46,711 nt of DNA from NCBI GenBank assembly GCA_017609465.1, contig JAFCDX010000003.1:1-46711 (forward strand), in the 5' to 3' direction. Position numbers and translations under genes: made by a program. The notes under the pieces are model-generated. The model saw nothing but the letters and a program-made list of their open reading frames with translations. It ran no database searches and was not told the DNA's origin. How positions within the stretch are numbered: the first letter of the stretch is position 1; each line of letters opens with the position of its first letter. Shown piece after piece: positions 8,497 through 18,787 of the stretch. Source of the stretch: Candidatus Woesearchaeota archaeon. Its GTDB lineage: Archaea; Nanobdellota; Nanobdellia; SCGC-AAA011-G17; JAFCDX01.

Positions 8497-9696
8497 ATGG
8501 AAAAAAAGATTTTAAAAAATGGGTTGACTGTATTGTATGAAGAAAGAGATAGTGAAACTGCAGTAATACAGGTTTTAGTTAAATCAGGTTCTAATCATGA
8601 AACAAAAGAAACTCTTGGTGTTGCGCATTTCGTTGAACATAGGGTATTTGAAACAAAAACAAGAAAGCAAAGGGAAATAACTTCTAAAATAGAAAATCTT
8701 GGTGGAGAGATAAATGCATTCACAGGAAAAGAAAATACTAATTTTTACATTTATATCCCAAAAAAACATTTTGACAAAGGTTTTGACATTATGTCTGACA
8801 TGATGCAGAACGCTTCCTTTGATGAAAAGGAATTTGAAAAAGAAAAAAAGATCATTCTTGAAGAAGTAAAATTATGGAAAGATGATCCAAAGCTTTATCA
8901 GTGGGTTTTATTTGAAAGCGCATTATTCAAAGGTTCTCCTGCAGGAGAACCTACTATAGGTACAATCAAAACCATAAAAAACATGAAAAGAGATGACTTA
9001 GTCAACTTTTATGAAAAAAATTATACTCCTGAAAACATGATAATATGCATTTTAGGAAAGATTGACAATGTATTTGAAAAAGTAGGAAAGGCATTTGAAA
9101 ATTTCAATAGAAAGACAGATAAAAAAGAAAATACTCCAATAGAAATTAAAAATAAAAAAACTAATTTTGTTGAAAAAAGAAGGATAGATCATTCTTACAT
9201 GGTTTTGGGATATAAAGTTCCTTTAAGAAAATCAAAAGAGAGTTATGCTCTTGATGTGATTGCAAATATTCTTGGATATGGATTAAGCTCAAGATTATTT
9301 GAAGAGATAAGAAACAAGAGAAGTTTGGCATACCAGGTCGGTGTTGATATTGACATGAACAAAGAAATAAGCTTTTTTTCTGTTTTTTTGAGTACAGACA
9401 AAAGTAACATTGAAGAATGCAAGAGGATAATATTAAATGAATTTGAGAAATTAAAAAATCTTGATGACAAGGATTTGAAAAAGGCAAAAACATCAATAGA
9501 AGGGAGTTTTTTGTTAAAAAAAGAGAACCCTGTCAAATTAGCATTATCTTATAGCTTCTGGGAATATATAGACAAAGCTGAATTATTGAATGAATATATA
9601 GAAAAGATTAAGAAAGTAACTATTGAGGATGTGAAAAATGTTGTTGAAAAATATTTTGATAATGAATATACTGACATTGTAATAGAGCAGGAATAA
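8497..9696 (+). CDS. M16 family zinc peptidase (insulinase-like)
   Basis: Inverted zinc motif HFVEH (HxxEH), downstream ILEEVKLWKDDP, C-terminal R/Y region NKRSLAYQVG. Confidence 0.9.
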   Translation: MEKKILKNGLTVLYEERDSETAVIQVLVKSGSNHETKETLGVAHFVEHRVFETKTRKQREITSKIENLGGEINAFTGKENTNFYIYIPKKHFDKGFDIMSDMMQNASFDEKEFEKEKKIILEEVKLWKDDPKLYQWVLFESALFKGSPAGEPTIGTIKTIKNMKRDDLVNFYEKNYTPENMIICILGKIDNVFEKVGKAFENFNRKTDKKENTPIEIKNKKTNFVEKRRIDHSYMVLGYKVPLRKSKESYALDVIANILGYGLSSRLFEEIRNKRSLAYQVGVDIDMNKEISFFSVFLSTDKSNIEECKRIILNEFEKLKNLDDKDLKKAKTSIEGSFLLKKENPVKLALSYSFWEYIDKAELLNEYIEKIKKVTIEDVKNVVEKYFDNEYTDIVIEQE

Positions 9697-9730
9697 ATAA
9701 CTTTATATATTAATTTAATTATTTCATATT

Positions 9731-10807
9731 ATGGTTGATGCAAGAATTAAAAAAGAGGCTGAAATATTAGTAAATCATTCTATTAATGTAAAAAAAGGAG
9801 AATCAATTATTGTTTCTGGAAGTACTAAAGCAGAGCCTTTAATGAAGGAAATTTACAAGTTAATAATTAAAAAAGGAGCTTATCCAACATTAAAAGTAGG
9901 GCTTTCAGGAACCGAATATATTTATTACAAGTATGCTTCTAATGAACAATTAAAACATTTTCCACAAACAAGTTGGGATGAAGTGAAAAGAGCACAAGGT
10001 TACATTGGAATTCAATCTTCTACAAATACAAGAGAAATGTCAAATGTTGACCCTAAAAAAATGGCATTAAGGCAAAAAGTTACAAGAAAAATTCCTGATT
10101 ATATTGTTAATAGAAAAGACAAAATAAGAAGATGTTCTACAATCTTTCCAACAAAAGCATTAGCACAAGATGCTGAAATGTCTTATGAAGAATATGAGAA
10201 TTTTGTTTTTGGAGCAGTTAACCAAGATTGGAAAAAACTGGGAAAGAGATTCAGGCAATTAAGAGACAAATTAAACAAGGCAAAGAAAATAAGGATCATC
10301 GGAGAAGATACTGATGTTGAATTAAAAGTTTACAAAAAAAGCTTTGTTGCTGATTGTGGAGAAGAGAATTTGCCTGGTGGGGAAATATTCTGTGCTCCTG
10401 AGCCAAAATCTGTCAAAGGACATATAAGATTTACTTATCCTGCAATAAGAAATGGTGTTGAAGTTCAGAACATTTATGCTGAATTTGAAAAAGGAAAATG
10501 TGTTAAAGCAAAGGCGGACAAGAATGAAAAATTCCTTAATACTATGTTAAATATTGATAAAGGTGCAAGATACATTGGTGAATTAGGAATTGGAATGAAC
10601 CCAAAAGTAACTAAGTTTACTAAAAACCTATTATTTGATGAGAAGATTGGTGGAACAATCCACCTTGCATTTGGAATGGCTTACAAAGAATGTGGAGAAC
10701 CAAATAAATCTGCATTGCATTGGGATATTGTCAAGGATTTGAGAAAAAAAGGGGAAATTCTAGCTGATGATAAAACTGTTCAGAAGAACGGTAAGTGGAA
10801 GATTTAA
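9731..10807 (+). CDS. M29-family aminopeptidase
   Basis: VNHSINVKKGESIIVSGSTKAEPLMKEIYKLIIKKGAYP...; GIGMNPKVTKFTKNLLFDEKIGGTIHLAFGMAY...SALHWDIV. Confidence 0.9.
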   Translation: MVDARIKKEAEILVNHSINVKKGESIIVSGSTKAEPLMKEIYKLIIKKGAYPTLKVGLSGTEYIYYKYASNEQLKHFPQTSWDEVKRAQGYIGIQSSTNTREMSNVDPKKMALRQKVTRKIPDYIVNRKDKIRRCSTIFPTKALAQDAEMSYEEYENFVFGAVNQDWKKLGKRFRQLRDKLNKAKKIRIIGEDTDVELKVYKKSFVADCGEENLPGGEIFCAPEPKSVKGHIRFTYPAIRNGVEVQNIYAEFEKGKCVKAKADKNEKFLNTMLNIDKGARYIGELGIGMNPKVTKFTKNLLFDEKIGGTIHLAFGMAYKECGEPNKSALHWDIVKDLRKKGEILADDKTVQKNGKWKI

Positions 10808-11562
10808 AGATCTCCATTATAATTCTCTTTAGTTCTTTTTTCAATCGCTTCCTTATAATTTTCAAACCATTCTTCAAGGTCTTTCTTTGTTTGATACCTC
10901 TCATGATTTTTAAATTTATTATTTTTTAATATGTTATCAAGGTCTTTTAAAAATATCTTTGCATCATAATCTCTTATCTCTTCATCAGTTTCAATATAAG
11001 ACAAACCAATATTCTCAATTCTATGCGCAGCTGAAACAGCAATCCAAGGCTTATTATATTTTTTGGCAAATTCTCTTGCCTTTTCAAACTTTTTTATTTC
11101 AACCAAATCATTATCTTTCAATTTATCTATATTTTCTCCCCATGGTTGTATTGTATAACTCGGAATTTGATTAGAACCAATTATCATATGGTCAACTCTT
11201 TTATCACCAACTTTACATAAAACTGCCTGGCTATTGATTAAATTTACCTTTTTATCATCCTTTTTTACTGTTAATAAAATTGGTTCTGATTATTCATTAT
11301 TAAATCTATTATATAAGATAAAAGCTTTATAATCAGAAGGAAGGTTTTTTATTGAATTCATTAAATATCCAAACCTGTCATGAACACTCCCTTTTTTAAC
11401 GTGTTCTGCACAACTTGTGATGCAACAAAAATCAAGATTAATTTCAAAGCATCTGTCTGCTATTAACTTCAATAAATTCTTTCCTTTGTATCCTTGTCTT
11501 TTCAAGATAGAAATCCTGAAATCCAACTGGTCCGAATGCCCTTAAATCTAATGTTGTCATAA
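10804..11562 (-). pseudogene. PHP-domain metal-dependent phosphoesterase-like gene, disrupted
   Basis: ORFs 11290..11526 and 10804..11187 are in the same frame, separated by a TAA at 11290-11292 (..FNNE*SEPILLTVKKDD..MIIGSNQIP..); NKPWIAVSAAHRIENIGLSYIETDEE resembles the PHP C-terminal GSDAH region; the N-terminus (MTTLDLRAFGPVG..) is in another frame. Confidence 0.6.
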
Positions 11563-11610
11563 TATGGAAAATATAAAAAAACTTATAAATTCTCTTAAAA
11601 ATACTATTCT

Positions 11611-13374
11611 ATGCTAAAAACAGGTATTAGAAGTCATATAAATAATGAATTAACAAAAAAAGATATTGGCAAAAAGGTTTCTTTATGTGGATGGGTTTTA
11701 AGCAGGAGGGATCATGGTGGAGTTATATTCATTGATTTAAGAGATAGGTATGGAATTACTCAAATAGTTTTCAATCCAGATAAATCTTTCTTCAAGGAAG
11801 CAGATAAACTAAGAAGAGAAGATACAATTATTATTTCTGGAAAAGTAAAAAAAAGGCCAAAAGGAATGGAAAACAAGAAAATAAAAACAGGTGAAATTGA
11901 AGTCCTTGTTGATTCATTAGAAATTGTAAACAAATCAGATGTTCCTCCTTTTGAGATTGATTCGAGAGTTGATGTTAATGAAGATACAAGATTAAAATAT
12001 AGGTATTTGGATTTGAGAAGAGGGGACCTTCAAAAAAATCTTCAAGTGAGATCTCAAATAACAAAAATAATAAGAGATTATATGGAAAAAAATAAATTCT
12101 TAGAAATAGAAACACCTATGCTTACAAAATCAACACCAGAAGGAGCTAGAGATTTTCTGGTTCCATCAAGAACCCACTCTGGAAAATTCTATGCCTTACC
12201 TCAAAGCCCCCAAATATTCAAGCAATTATTAATGGTAGGAGGGTTAGACAGGTATTTCCAAATAGTAAAATGCTTTAGGGATGAAGATTTGAGAGCAGAT
12301 AGGCAGCCAGAATTCACTCAATTAGATATTGAAATGTCATGGGTAAATGAAGAAGACATACAAAAATTATGTGAAGGAATGATGAAAGACATTTTCAAGA
12401 AAATCTTAAAGAAAAATATAAAAACACCATTCAAAAGGATAACTTACAAGGAAGCTATGGATAAATATGGAGTTGATAATCCTGATTTAAGATACAATCT
12501 TGAACTTTACAATGTTGATGATATTGCAAAGAAATCAGATTTTAATGTTTTCAAAAACACAGAAATTGTAAAATGCATTTTCTTAGATAAAGAAATAACG
12601 AGAAATGACCTTGACTTGTTAGTAAGTTATGCAATAAGAGAAGGAGCTGCAGGTCTTGCATGGATAAAAGTAGTCAATGGAAAATTTGAAGGCAATTTAT
12701 CAAAGTTCTTCAGTAATTCAATACAAAAAGAATTGATTAAAAAATTAAACATAAAGAAAAACGGGGCAATATTATTCGTAGCTGACAGAGAAAAAACAGT
12801 TAATGAAGTTCTTGGAAGATTAAGAAAGCATCTTGCAGAAAAATATGATTACATTCCAAAAGACAAATGGGAATTAGTATGGGTTACTGAGTTTCCTTTA
12901 TTGGAATATTCTGAAGATGAAAAAAGGTGGGTTTCTGTCCACCATCCTTTTACAAGCCCTTATGAAGAAGATTTAAAATTTCTGGATAAAGAGCCGGGAA
13001 AAGTAAGGAGTAAAGGGTATGACTTAGTTTTAAATGGAGTTGAATTGGGTGGAGGAAGTATAAGAATCCATAAGCAGGAAATGCAGGACAAAATGTTCAA
13101 GGCTTTAGGAATTTCAAAAGAAGAAGCAGAACTAAAATTCGGTTTTTTATTGAAAGCATTAAGATTTGGAGCTCCAGTTCATGGCGGAATTGCTTTCGGG
13201 TTGGATAGATTAGTAATGCTTTTAACAAATTCTGAAAGTCTTAGAGAAATTATAGCTTTTCCAAAAAACAAAGCAGCAGAAGATATAATGTCAGAAGCCC
13301 CTTCAGAAGTATTTCCAGAACAATTGAAAGAGTTGAATATTAAGATTGATAAGAAAAAGAATGAAAATAAATAA
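11611..13374 (+). CDS. aspS: Aspartyl-tRNA synthetase, bacterial type (with GAD insertion)
   Basis: LCGWVLSRRDHGGVIFIDLRDRYGITQIVFNP, YLDLRR, FRDEDLRADRQPEFTQLDIEMS, GGIAFGLDRLVMLL; 587 aa. Confidence 0.95.
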   Translation: MLKTGIRSHINNELTKKDIGKKVSLCGWVLSRRDHGGVIFIDLRDRYGITQIVFNPDKSFFKEADKLRREDTIIISGKVKKRPKGMENKKIKTGEIEVLVDSLEIVNKSDVPPFEIDSRVDVNEDTRLKYRYLDLRRGDLQKNLQVRSQITKIIRDYMEKNKFLEIETPMLTKSTPEGARDFLVPSRTHSGKFYALPQSPQIFKQLLMVGGLDRYFQIVKCFRDEDLRADRQPEFTQLDIEMSWVNEEDIQKLCEGMMKDIFKKILKKNIKTPFKRITYKEAMDKYGVDNPDLRYNLELYNVDDIAKKSDFNVFKNTEIVKCIFLDKEITRNDLDLLVSYAIREGAAGLAWIKVVNGKFEGNLSKFFSNSIQKELIKKLNIKKNGAILFVADREKTVNEVLGRLRKHLAEKYDYIPKDKWELVWVTEFPLLEYSEDEKRWVSVHHPFTSPYEEDLKFLDKEPGKVRSKGYDLVLNGVELGGGSIRIHKQEMQDKMFKALGISKEEAELKFGFLLKALRFGAPVHGGIAFGLDRLVMLLTNSESLREIIAFPKNKAAEDIMSEAPSEVFPEQLKELNIKIDKKKNENK

Positions 13375-13645
13375 AGAATTAATTTTACAAGTTGCAAAAA
13401 ATGCAAGGCTTGAATTAACAGAACCTGAGATTAAAGAATTTGAAAAAGATTTCAAGGATATTTTAGATGCATTCTCAAAAATATCTGAAGTTGATACAAA
13501 AAACATAAAAGAATCATTCCATCCAATAGAAATCAAAAATCATTTAAGAAAAGATGAGATTAAAGAGTCATTGTCACAAGAAGATGCATTAAAGAATTCA
13601 AAGCACAGAACAGATATTTACTTTAAAGGTCCAAAGGCAATATGA
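13361..13645 (+). CDS. gatC: Asp/Glu-tRNA amidotransferase subunit C (ATG at 13361 preferred over TTG at 13346)
   Basis: VAKNARLELTEPEIKEFEKDFKDILDAFSKISEVDT...; overlaps the aspS end and is followed by gatA. Confidence 0.9.
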   Translation: MKINKELILQVAKNARLELTEPEIKEFEKDFKDILDAFSKISEVDTKNIKESFHPIEIKNHLRKDEIKESLSQEDALKNSKHRTDIYFKGPKAI

Positions 13646-14892
13646 AAGATTTACAAAAAATAAACAAAGAATATAATTGTTTTAACACAATTTGTAATAT
13701 TCAGGAAAAGAAGACAGGAAAGTTAAAAGATTTAAAGATTTCTGTGAAGGATTGCATTTGCATTAAGGATATTGAATCAAGAGCAGGATCAAAAATATTG
13801 GAAGGATATAAACCTGTATTTGATGCAACAGTTATTGAAAAAGTGAAAAAAGAAGGTGCCATAATAATAGGAAAAACTAGTCAAGATGAATTCGGATTTG
13901 GATCATTTTCAACAAACACATACAATATACCAAAAAATCCTTATGACAAAACAAGAGTATGTGGGGGTTCTTCTGGAGGCGCGGCAAGTGCAACAGCATT
14001 ATTAGATAATCATGTAGCAATAGCAGAATCAACAGGAGGAAGCATTGCTTGCCCTGCAGCATTTTGTGGGGTTTATGGTTATACTCCAACTTATGGATTA
14101 ATATCTAGATATGGATTAATAGATTATGGAAATTCTCTAGACAAAATAGGATTAATGGCAAAAAACATTAAAGACATAAAGAGAGTTTTAGAAACAATAA
14201 AGGGATATGATGAAAAAGATTCAACATCAATCAAAGATAATTTGAAAAAGGATACAAAAGTAAAAAAAATAGCTGTAATAAAAGAGTCATTAAATGTTAA
14301 TCCCGAAATAAGAGATATTGTTTTGAAATATGTAAAAGAAAAATATGGGGAATATGATGAGATTTCTCTTCCAATAACAAATAAGTATGGATTAGCATGT
14401 TATTATATAATTGCTATGGCAGAATCCTCAACAAATCTTGCAAAGTTCTGCGGGATGAGATATGGGGCTTCTTTGGAATTAAAAGGTAATTTTGATGAAT
14501 ATTTTTCAAAAGTAAGGACAAAATATTTTGAAAAAGAGTCAAAGAGAAGGATAATGCTTGGAACATTTGCAAGAATGGCAGGTTACAGAGATGCTTATTA
14601 CTTAAAGGCTGCAAAAGTAAGAACCTTAATTATAAATGAATACAAAAAAGCATTCAAGAAATATGATTTATTGATAAGCCCTTCAATGCCTGTTATTGCT
14701 CCAAAGTTTTCTGAGATTGATAAATTAAATCCATTAGATGTTTATATGTTTGATAATTTGACAATAGGCCCTAATCTTGCGGGATTACCCCATTTAAGTG
14801 TTCCAATAGGAAAAATAAAAAATATGCCTATTGGATTGATGATAATTGGTGATCATCTAAATGATTATAAAGTTATAGAAAATGGAATGTAA
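13642..14892 (+). CDS. gatA: Asp/Glu-tRNA amidotransferase subunit A (amidase signature)
   Basis: [63 protein letters not shown]. Confidence 0.93.
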   Translation: MKDLQKINKEYNCFNTICNIQEKKTGKLKDLKISVKDCICIKDIESRAGSKILEGYKPVFDATVIEKVKKEGAIIIGKTSQDEFGFGSFSTNTYNIPKNPYDKTRVCGGSSGGAASATALLDNHVAIAESTGGSIACPAAFCGVYGYTPTYGLISRYGLIDYGNSLDKIGLMAKNIKDIKRVLETIKGYDEKDSTSIKDNLKKDTKVKKIAVIKESLNVNPEIRDIVLKYVKEKYGEYDEISLPITNKYGLACYYIIAMAESSTNLAKFCGMRYGASLELKGNFDEYFSKVRTKYFEKESKRRIMLGTFARMAGYRDAYYLKAAKVRTLIINEYKKAFKKYDLLISPSMPVIAPKFSEIDKLNPLDVYMFDNLTIGPNLAGLPHLSVPIGKIKNMPIGLMIIGDHLNDYKVIENGM

Positions 14893-15076
14893 AAGAAGTT
14901 CAAATTTGGAATTTTGCAATTGTACTTATCCTTGCTCTAGGAAAGGAGAATGCTGTGAATGTTTGCATTATCATTTAAAAAGAAATGAGTTGCCTGCCTG
15001 TTGCTTTTCAAAAGAAGCAGAAAAAACATATGATAGAAGCTTTGAAGCTTTTGCAAAGGATAAAGATTTAATTTAA
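14882..15076 (+). CDS. DUF6485-like small cysteine-rich protein
   Basis: [57 protein letters not shown]; overlaps the gatA 3' end. Confidence 0.75.
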   Translation: MECKRSSNLEFCNCTYPCSRKGECCECLHYHLKRNELPACCFSKEAEKTYDRSFEAFAKDKDLI

Positions 15077-15281
15077 TCTAGATTCATAAAGTTCTTTTAA
15101 TTGTTCATCCTCTTTTCCATATTCTTTCAATGAACCAAATAATTCTCTTAAAGAAAGGGTTGCATAAACAGTTTCGCAGATACTAACTCATCTAATATTA
15201 CTTGAAGATTGATCATATAATTTTCTAAAAATTTTTCTACACTTCCAGATTCTACAACTTGTATTAGTATGGGTTTCCATC
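15077..15281 (-). pseudogene. Disrupted small ORF
   Basis: Minus-strand translation gives EKFLENYMINLQVILDELVS then, in another frame, [34 protein letters not shown]. Confidence 0.35.
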
Positions 15282-15902
15282 TTATTTCTTGATTTCAGAA
15301 TATACCTGTGCATAAATAGTCATTACAATAATACCAGAAATAAATGACCCTATCGCACCCCCTATTATTGGTATCAAACCAAATACAAATCCTAATGCCA
15401 ATGTTATTATTGCGGAAATTATCCATGCACCCAAATATTTAACTGTAAATGCCTTTTTAAAAATCAAGTTTATTGCAAAGGCTTCTTTGAAGCTATTTTG
15501 TTTTACAAAGTTTATAATTGAAACCGGCAACAAATAAGCAGCCAACAAGAACAATAATCCTGCGATTATCATGAATGGTCCCGCAGCAAACAATCCCCCT
15601 AATATATCTTCACTTGCAAGTCCTGCACTAATTCCATATGCTAAAGATAACATAAATGCTATTAATGTTGGTAAAAAGTAAACTATGCTTATGATTACAA
15701 CTAACAAACCATTAACAAACAAATCCCTCCATTTTTCCCAATCCGGGAGGGTCTTTTTCTTGTTTAATGTTGATCTTGCAACTTCTAAAGAATATCCAAC
15801 TGCAAAGAAATTTATTATTGGAAGAATGCTTAATGCAATTCCTATAACTAATTTTTTAATATCTGTGAACGGTTTTTTTATTGCCTCTTTATAATCAACC
15901 AT
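15282..15902 (-). CDS. DUF4013-like membrane protein
   Basis: About 5 TM segments, Gly-rich; MVDYKEAIKKPFTDIKKLVIGIALSILPIINFFAVGYSLEVAR..LPDWEKWRDLFVNGLLV. Confidence 0.75.
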   Translation of the reverse strand: MVDYKEAIKKPFTDIKKLVIGIALSILPIINFFAVGYSLEVARSTLNKKKTLPDWEKWRDLFVNGLLVVIISIVYFLPTLIAFMLSLAYGISAGLASEDILGGLFAAGPFMIIAGLLFLLAAYLLPVSIINFVKQNSFKEAFAINLIFKKAFTVKYLGAWIISAIITLALGFVFGLIPIIGGAIGSFISGIIVMTIYAQVYSEIKK

Positions 15903-15940
15903 ATATATTAATAATTTTCTTTATTTAAAAAGTTTTCTAA

Positions 15941-16462
15941 TCAAGATATATGTGGTTGCGGAATTCTTCTACAATAATGTTTATTTAAATTCAAACAGAA
16001 ATTTATAGTTTTCTCAAAATCCTCAGAACCAACTCTACTGAATCCTTGCACATAATCAGTATAAATTAAAGAAGATAATTCATAAAAATTATTCATAACT
16101 ATCATTGTTTCTTTAAGCGTATCTTTAACTTTTTCTCTTTTATGAACACCATAATAATTTTTAAAAAAATCCATAAATTTTATTATAGCCCTAGGATCTC
16201 TTTTAGTAATCTTCATATTCTCTATTTCTTCATCGCTTAAACAATTATTTTCTAAAAAATCTGCCAATCTTCTGACATAATCAAAATTATATTTTGTTTC
16301 TATCCCCTTTGAAAATCGGTCAATATCAAGAGATGCATTTAAAGCAGTCCAACTAAGATAATAACCTCCAAAGGTTTCTTCACTTGTATCTTCATAAGAC
16401 TTAATTAAAAGAGGGTATTTCTTAAGACCGCTCCAATCTACAAATTTTTCTTCTTTGCCCAT
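15941..16462 (-). CDS. Hypothetical protein (173 aa)
   Basis: Long open frame; no family recognised. Confidence 0.55.
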   Translation of the reverse strand: MGKEEKFVDWSGLKKYPLLIKSYEDTSEETFGGYYLSWTALNASLDIDRFSKGIETKYNFDYVRRLADFLENNCLSDEEIENMKITKRDPRAIIKFMDFFKNYYGVHKREKVKDTLKETMIVMNNFYELSSLIYTDYVQGFSRVGSEDFEKTINFCLNLNKHYCRRIPQPHIS

Positions 16463-16539
16463 AAAATATATTCACATCATTTATTAATAAGTATTTATAT
16501 TCCAAAAAACATATAAAATAAATAACTCTTAAATTTACA

Positions 16540-17904
16540 ATGAAAACAGTAATAGGATTAGAAATTCATGTTTCTGTAAACACAAAGTCAAAGTTATTTT
16601 GTGGATGTGCTAACAAAGAATCTAATGAACCTAATTCATTAATTTGTCCCGTTTGCCTGGGAATGCCCGGATCAAAACCAGTTCTAAATGAAAAAGCATT
16701 GGAATACGGGTTGATGCTGGGCAAAGCATTGAATTGTAAAATAGCAAAACAAGCAATATTTTCAAGAAAAACTTATTTTTATCCTGATATGGCAAAAAAT
16801 TATCAAATAACTCAATATGAGGTTCCAATAGGTTTTAAGGGAAAATTAAATATAGGTAGTAAAGATATTAACATAACAAGAGTTCATATGGAAGAAGATC
16901 CTGCAGCTTTGATACATCAAGGGAATTATGTTCTTGTGGATTATAACAGATCGGGAAAACCATTATTAGAAATCGTTACAGAACCTGAATTAAATTCTCC
17001 AAATGAAGCAAGATTATTCCTAAAAAGATTAATTACAACCTTGAATTATTTAGGAATTTATGATGAAAAAACAGGAAGCATAAAAGCAGATGCAAACATT
17101 TCTATAAAAGGGTATGAAAGAGTTGAGATAAAAAACATAACCGGTTTCAAGGAGGTTGAAAGAGCATTAAATTATGAAGTTGAAAGGCAAAAATCAGAAA
17201 TTGAAAATGGAAACAAAATAAAAAGAGAAACTCGTGGCTGGGATGCTCAAAAAGGAATTACAATTTTTCAAAGAAGCAAGGAAGAAGAAGCTGATTATGG
17301 CTATATTATTGATACTGATTTGGTTCCAGTAGACCTAGACTTTGTTGAGAAAATAAAAATTCCTGAACTTGCTCCTGAAAAGATAAATAAATACGTTAAA
17401 CAATTCAAACTTAAAAAAGATGATGCAGAGACGATTGCCTCCGAATACATATTAGCAAATCTATTTGAAGAAATAAGCAAGAAGGTAAATCCTCAGTTGG
17501 CTGCAAAATGGCTTAGAAGAGAATTGATGAGAGTTGTTCATTACAACAAGATAGAATTAAATGAATTAAAAATAGATGCTGTTCACTTATCAGAACTATT
17601 TAAATTAATTGAGAAAAACAAGATAACAGAAACCAATGCACAAAAGATGTTGGAAGAATTGATTGAAAAACCATTTTCTCCAAAAGAATACATAAAGAAA
17701 AAAGGCCTTAAAGTTATATCAGGAAAAGAAGAACTTGAAAAAATATGCAGGGAAATTATAAAAGAAAATCCAAAACCTGTTGAAGATTACAAGAATGGAA
17801 ATGAAAAAGCACTTCATTTTATTTCTGGACAGGTTATGAGAAAAACAAAAGGTCAGGCCTCACCACAGGAAGTTGCTGATATTCTTAAAAAATTGTTAAA
17901 ATAA
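16540..17904 (+). CDS. gatB: Asp/Glu-tRNA amidotransferase subunit B
   Basis: GLEIHVSVNTKSKLFCGCANKES..CPVCLGMPGSKPVLN, ALNCKIAKQAIFSRKTYFYPDMAKNYQITQY, C-terminal GQVMRKTKGQASPQEVADIL. Confidence 0.96.
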   Translation: MKTVIGLEIHVSVNTKSKLFCGCANKESNEPNSLICPVCLGMPGSKPVLNEKALEYGLMLGKALNCKIAKQAIFSRKTYFYPDMAKNYQITQYEVPIGFKGKLNIGSKDINITRVHMEEDPAALIHQGNYVLVDYNRSGKPLLEIVTEPELNSPNEARLFLKRLITTLNYLGIYDEKTGSIKADANISIKGYERVEIKNITGFKEVERALNYEVERQKSEIENGNKIKRETRGWDAQKGITIFQRSKEEEADYGYIIDTDLVPVDLDFVEKIKIPELAPEKINKYVKQFKLKKDDAETIASEYILANLFEEISKKVNPQLAAKWLRRELMRVVHYNKIELNELKIDAVHLSELFKLIEKNKITETNAQKMLEELIEKPFSPKEYIKKKGLKVISGKEELEKICREIIKENPKPVEDYKNGNEKALHFISGQVMRKTKGQASPQEVADILKKLLK

Positions 17905-18786
17905 TTATGTCATTGGATAAACTATCATAAATACACCAAGAAGCATTATTACGCATGCTATACTTTTATATAATATATATTTCTCATGAAAGAATTCCCC
18001 CCCAATTATTGTTGATATTAAAGTTGATAATCTTTTGATTGGTATTACTATTGAAACAAGCATCAAACTTATTGCCATATAATGGAAAGCTGCAGTAAGC
18101 AAGAATGCAACAGCTGAAATAAATATTGGGCCTCTTGATATTTTAAATGCCCTTTTAACCCCCTTATAATTTCTGAAAAAGAACAACTGAAAAAACAAAA
18201 CCGTTACAGACCCAAAGATTGCCAGATAAAATAACATTGATATGGGATCTATTAATCCCTCATCCAAAAGATATTTCTCTGCAATCGATATTATTGAAAA
18301 AAGTATCATTGAGATTACCACATAATGAAAGTATTTTGATTTTAATATTTTCTTGAAAGGCAATATTACGTTTTTCGCTTTATGATCTGATTCTATCATA
18401 TACGCTCCAAATATAAGAAACAAGATTCCCACAAACTGTATTCCTGCAAGCTTTTCCCCAAGAAAAATATATGCAAGCAATAATAAAAATAATGGAGATA
18501 AGTTAGTAAGAGGAACAACAACACTTATTTCCATATGTTTTAACGCTTTTGTTGAAAATATCGAAGCTTCAAGAAAGATTATTGCTATTAGTATCAGGAA
18601 TATGAGAGTATATAAGGATATGCCAAAATTTACAAAAGGTATTATTAATAATGAAAGCAACCCAATAAAAAAAACATGTATTGTCAAGAATTCTGTTGAA
18701 TGCTCTTTTATCAGTTCCCTCTTACCTAGTATAGTGCTAACAGAATGAAATAGTGCAGCACCCAACGCAAACATAAGCCATAACAT
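17905..18786 (-). CDS. EamA/DMT-family transporter
   Basis: About 10 TM; two EamA-like repeats (SVVVPLTNLSPLFLLLLAYIFLGEKLAGIQFVGILFLIFGAYMI). Confidence 0.85.
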   Translation of the reverse strand: MLWLMFALGAALFHSVSTILGKRELIKEHSTEFLTIHVFFIGLLSLLIIPFVNFGISLYTLIFLILIAIIFLEASIFSTKALKHMEISVVVPLTNLSPLFLLLLAYIFLGEKLAGIQFVGILFLIFGAYMIESDHKAKNVILPFKKILKSKYFHYVVISMILFSIISIAEKYLLDEGLIDPISMLFYLAIFGSVTVLFFQLFFFRNYKGVKRAFKISRGPIFISAVAFLLTAAFHYMAISLMLVSIVIPIKRLSTLISTIIGGEFFHEKYILYKSIACVIMLLGVFMIVYPMT

Positions 18787-18787
18787 T

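Noticed and set aside
11290-11292. Stop-codon recoding in the PHP-like gene
   Set aside because: The codon is TAA, not the TAG or TGA used for pyrrolysine or selenocysteine, and the N-terminus also seems frameshifted; pseudogene is preferred.
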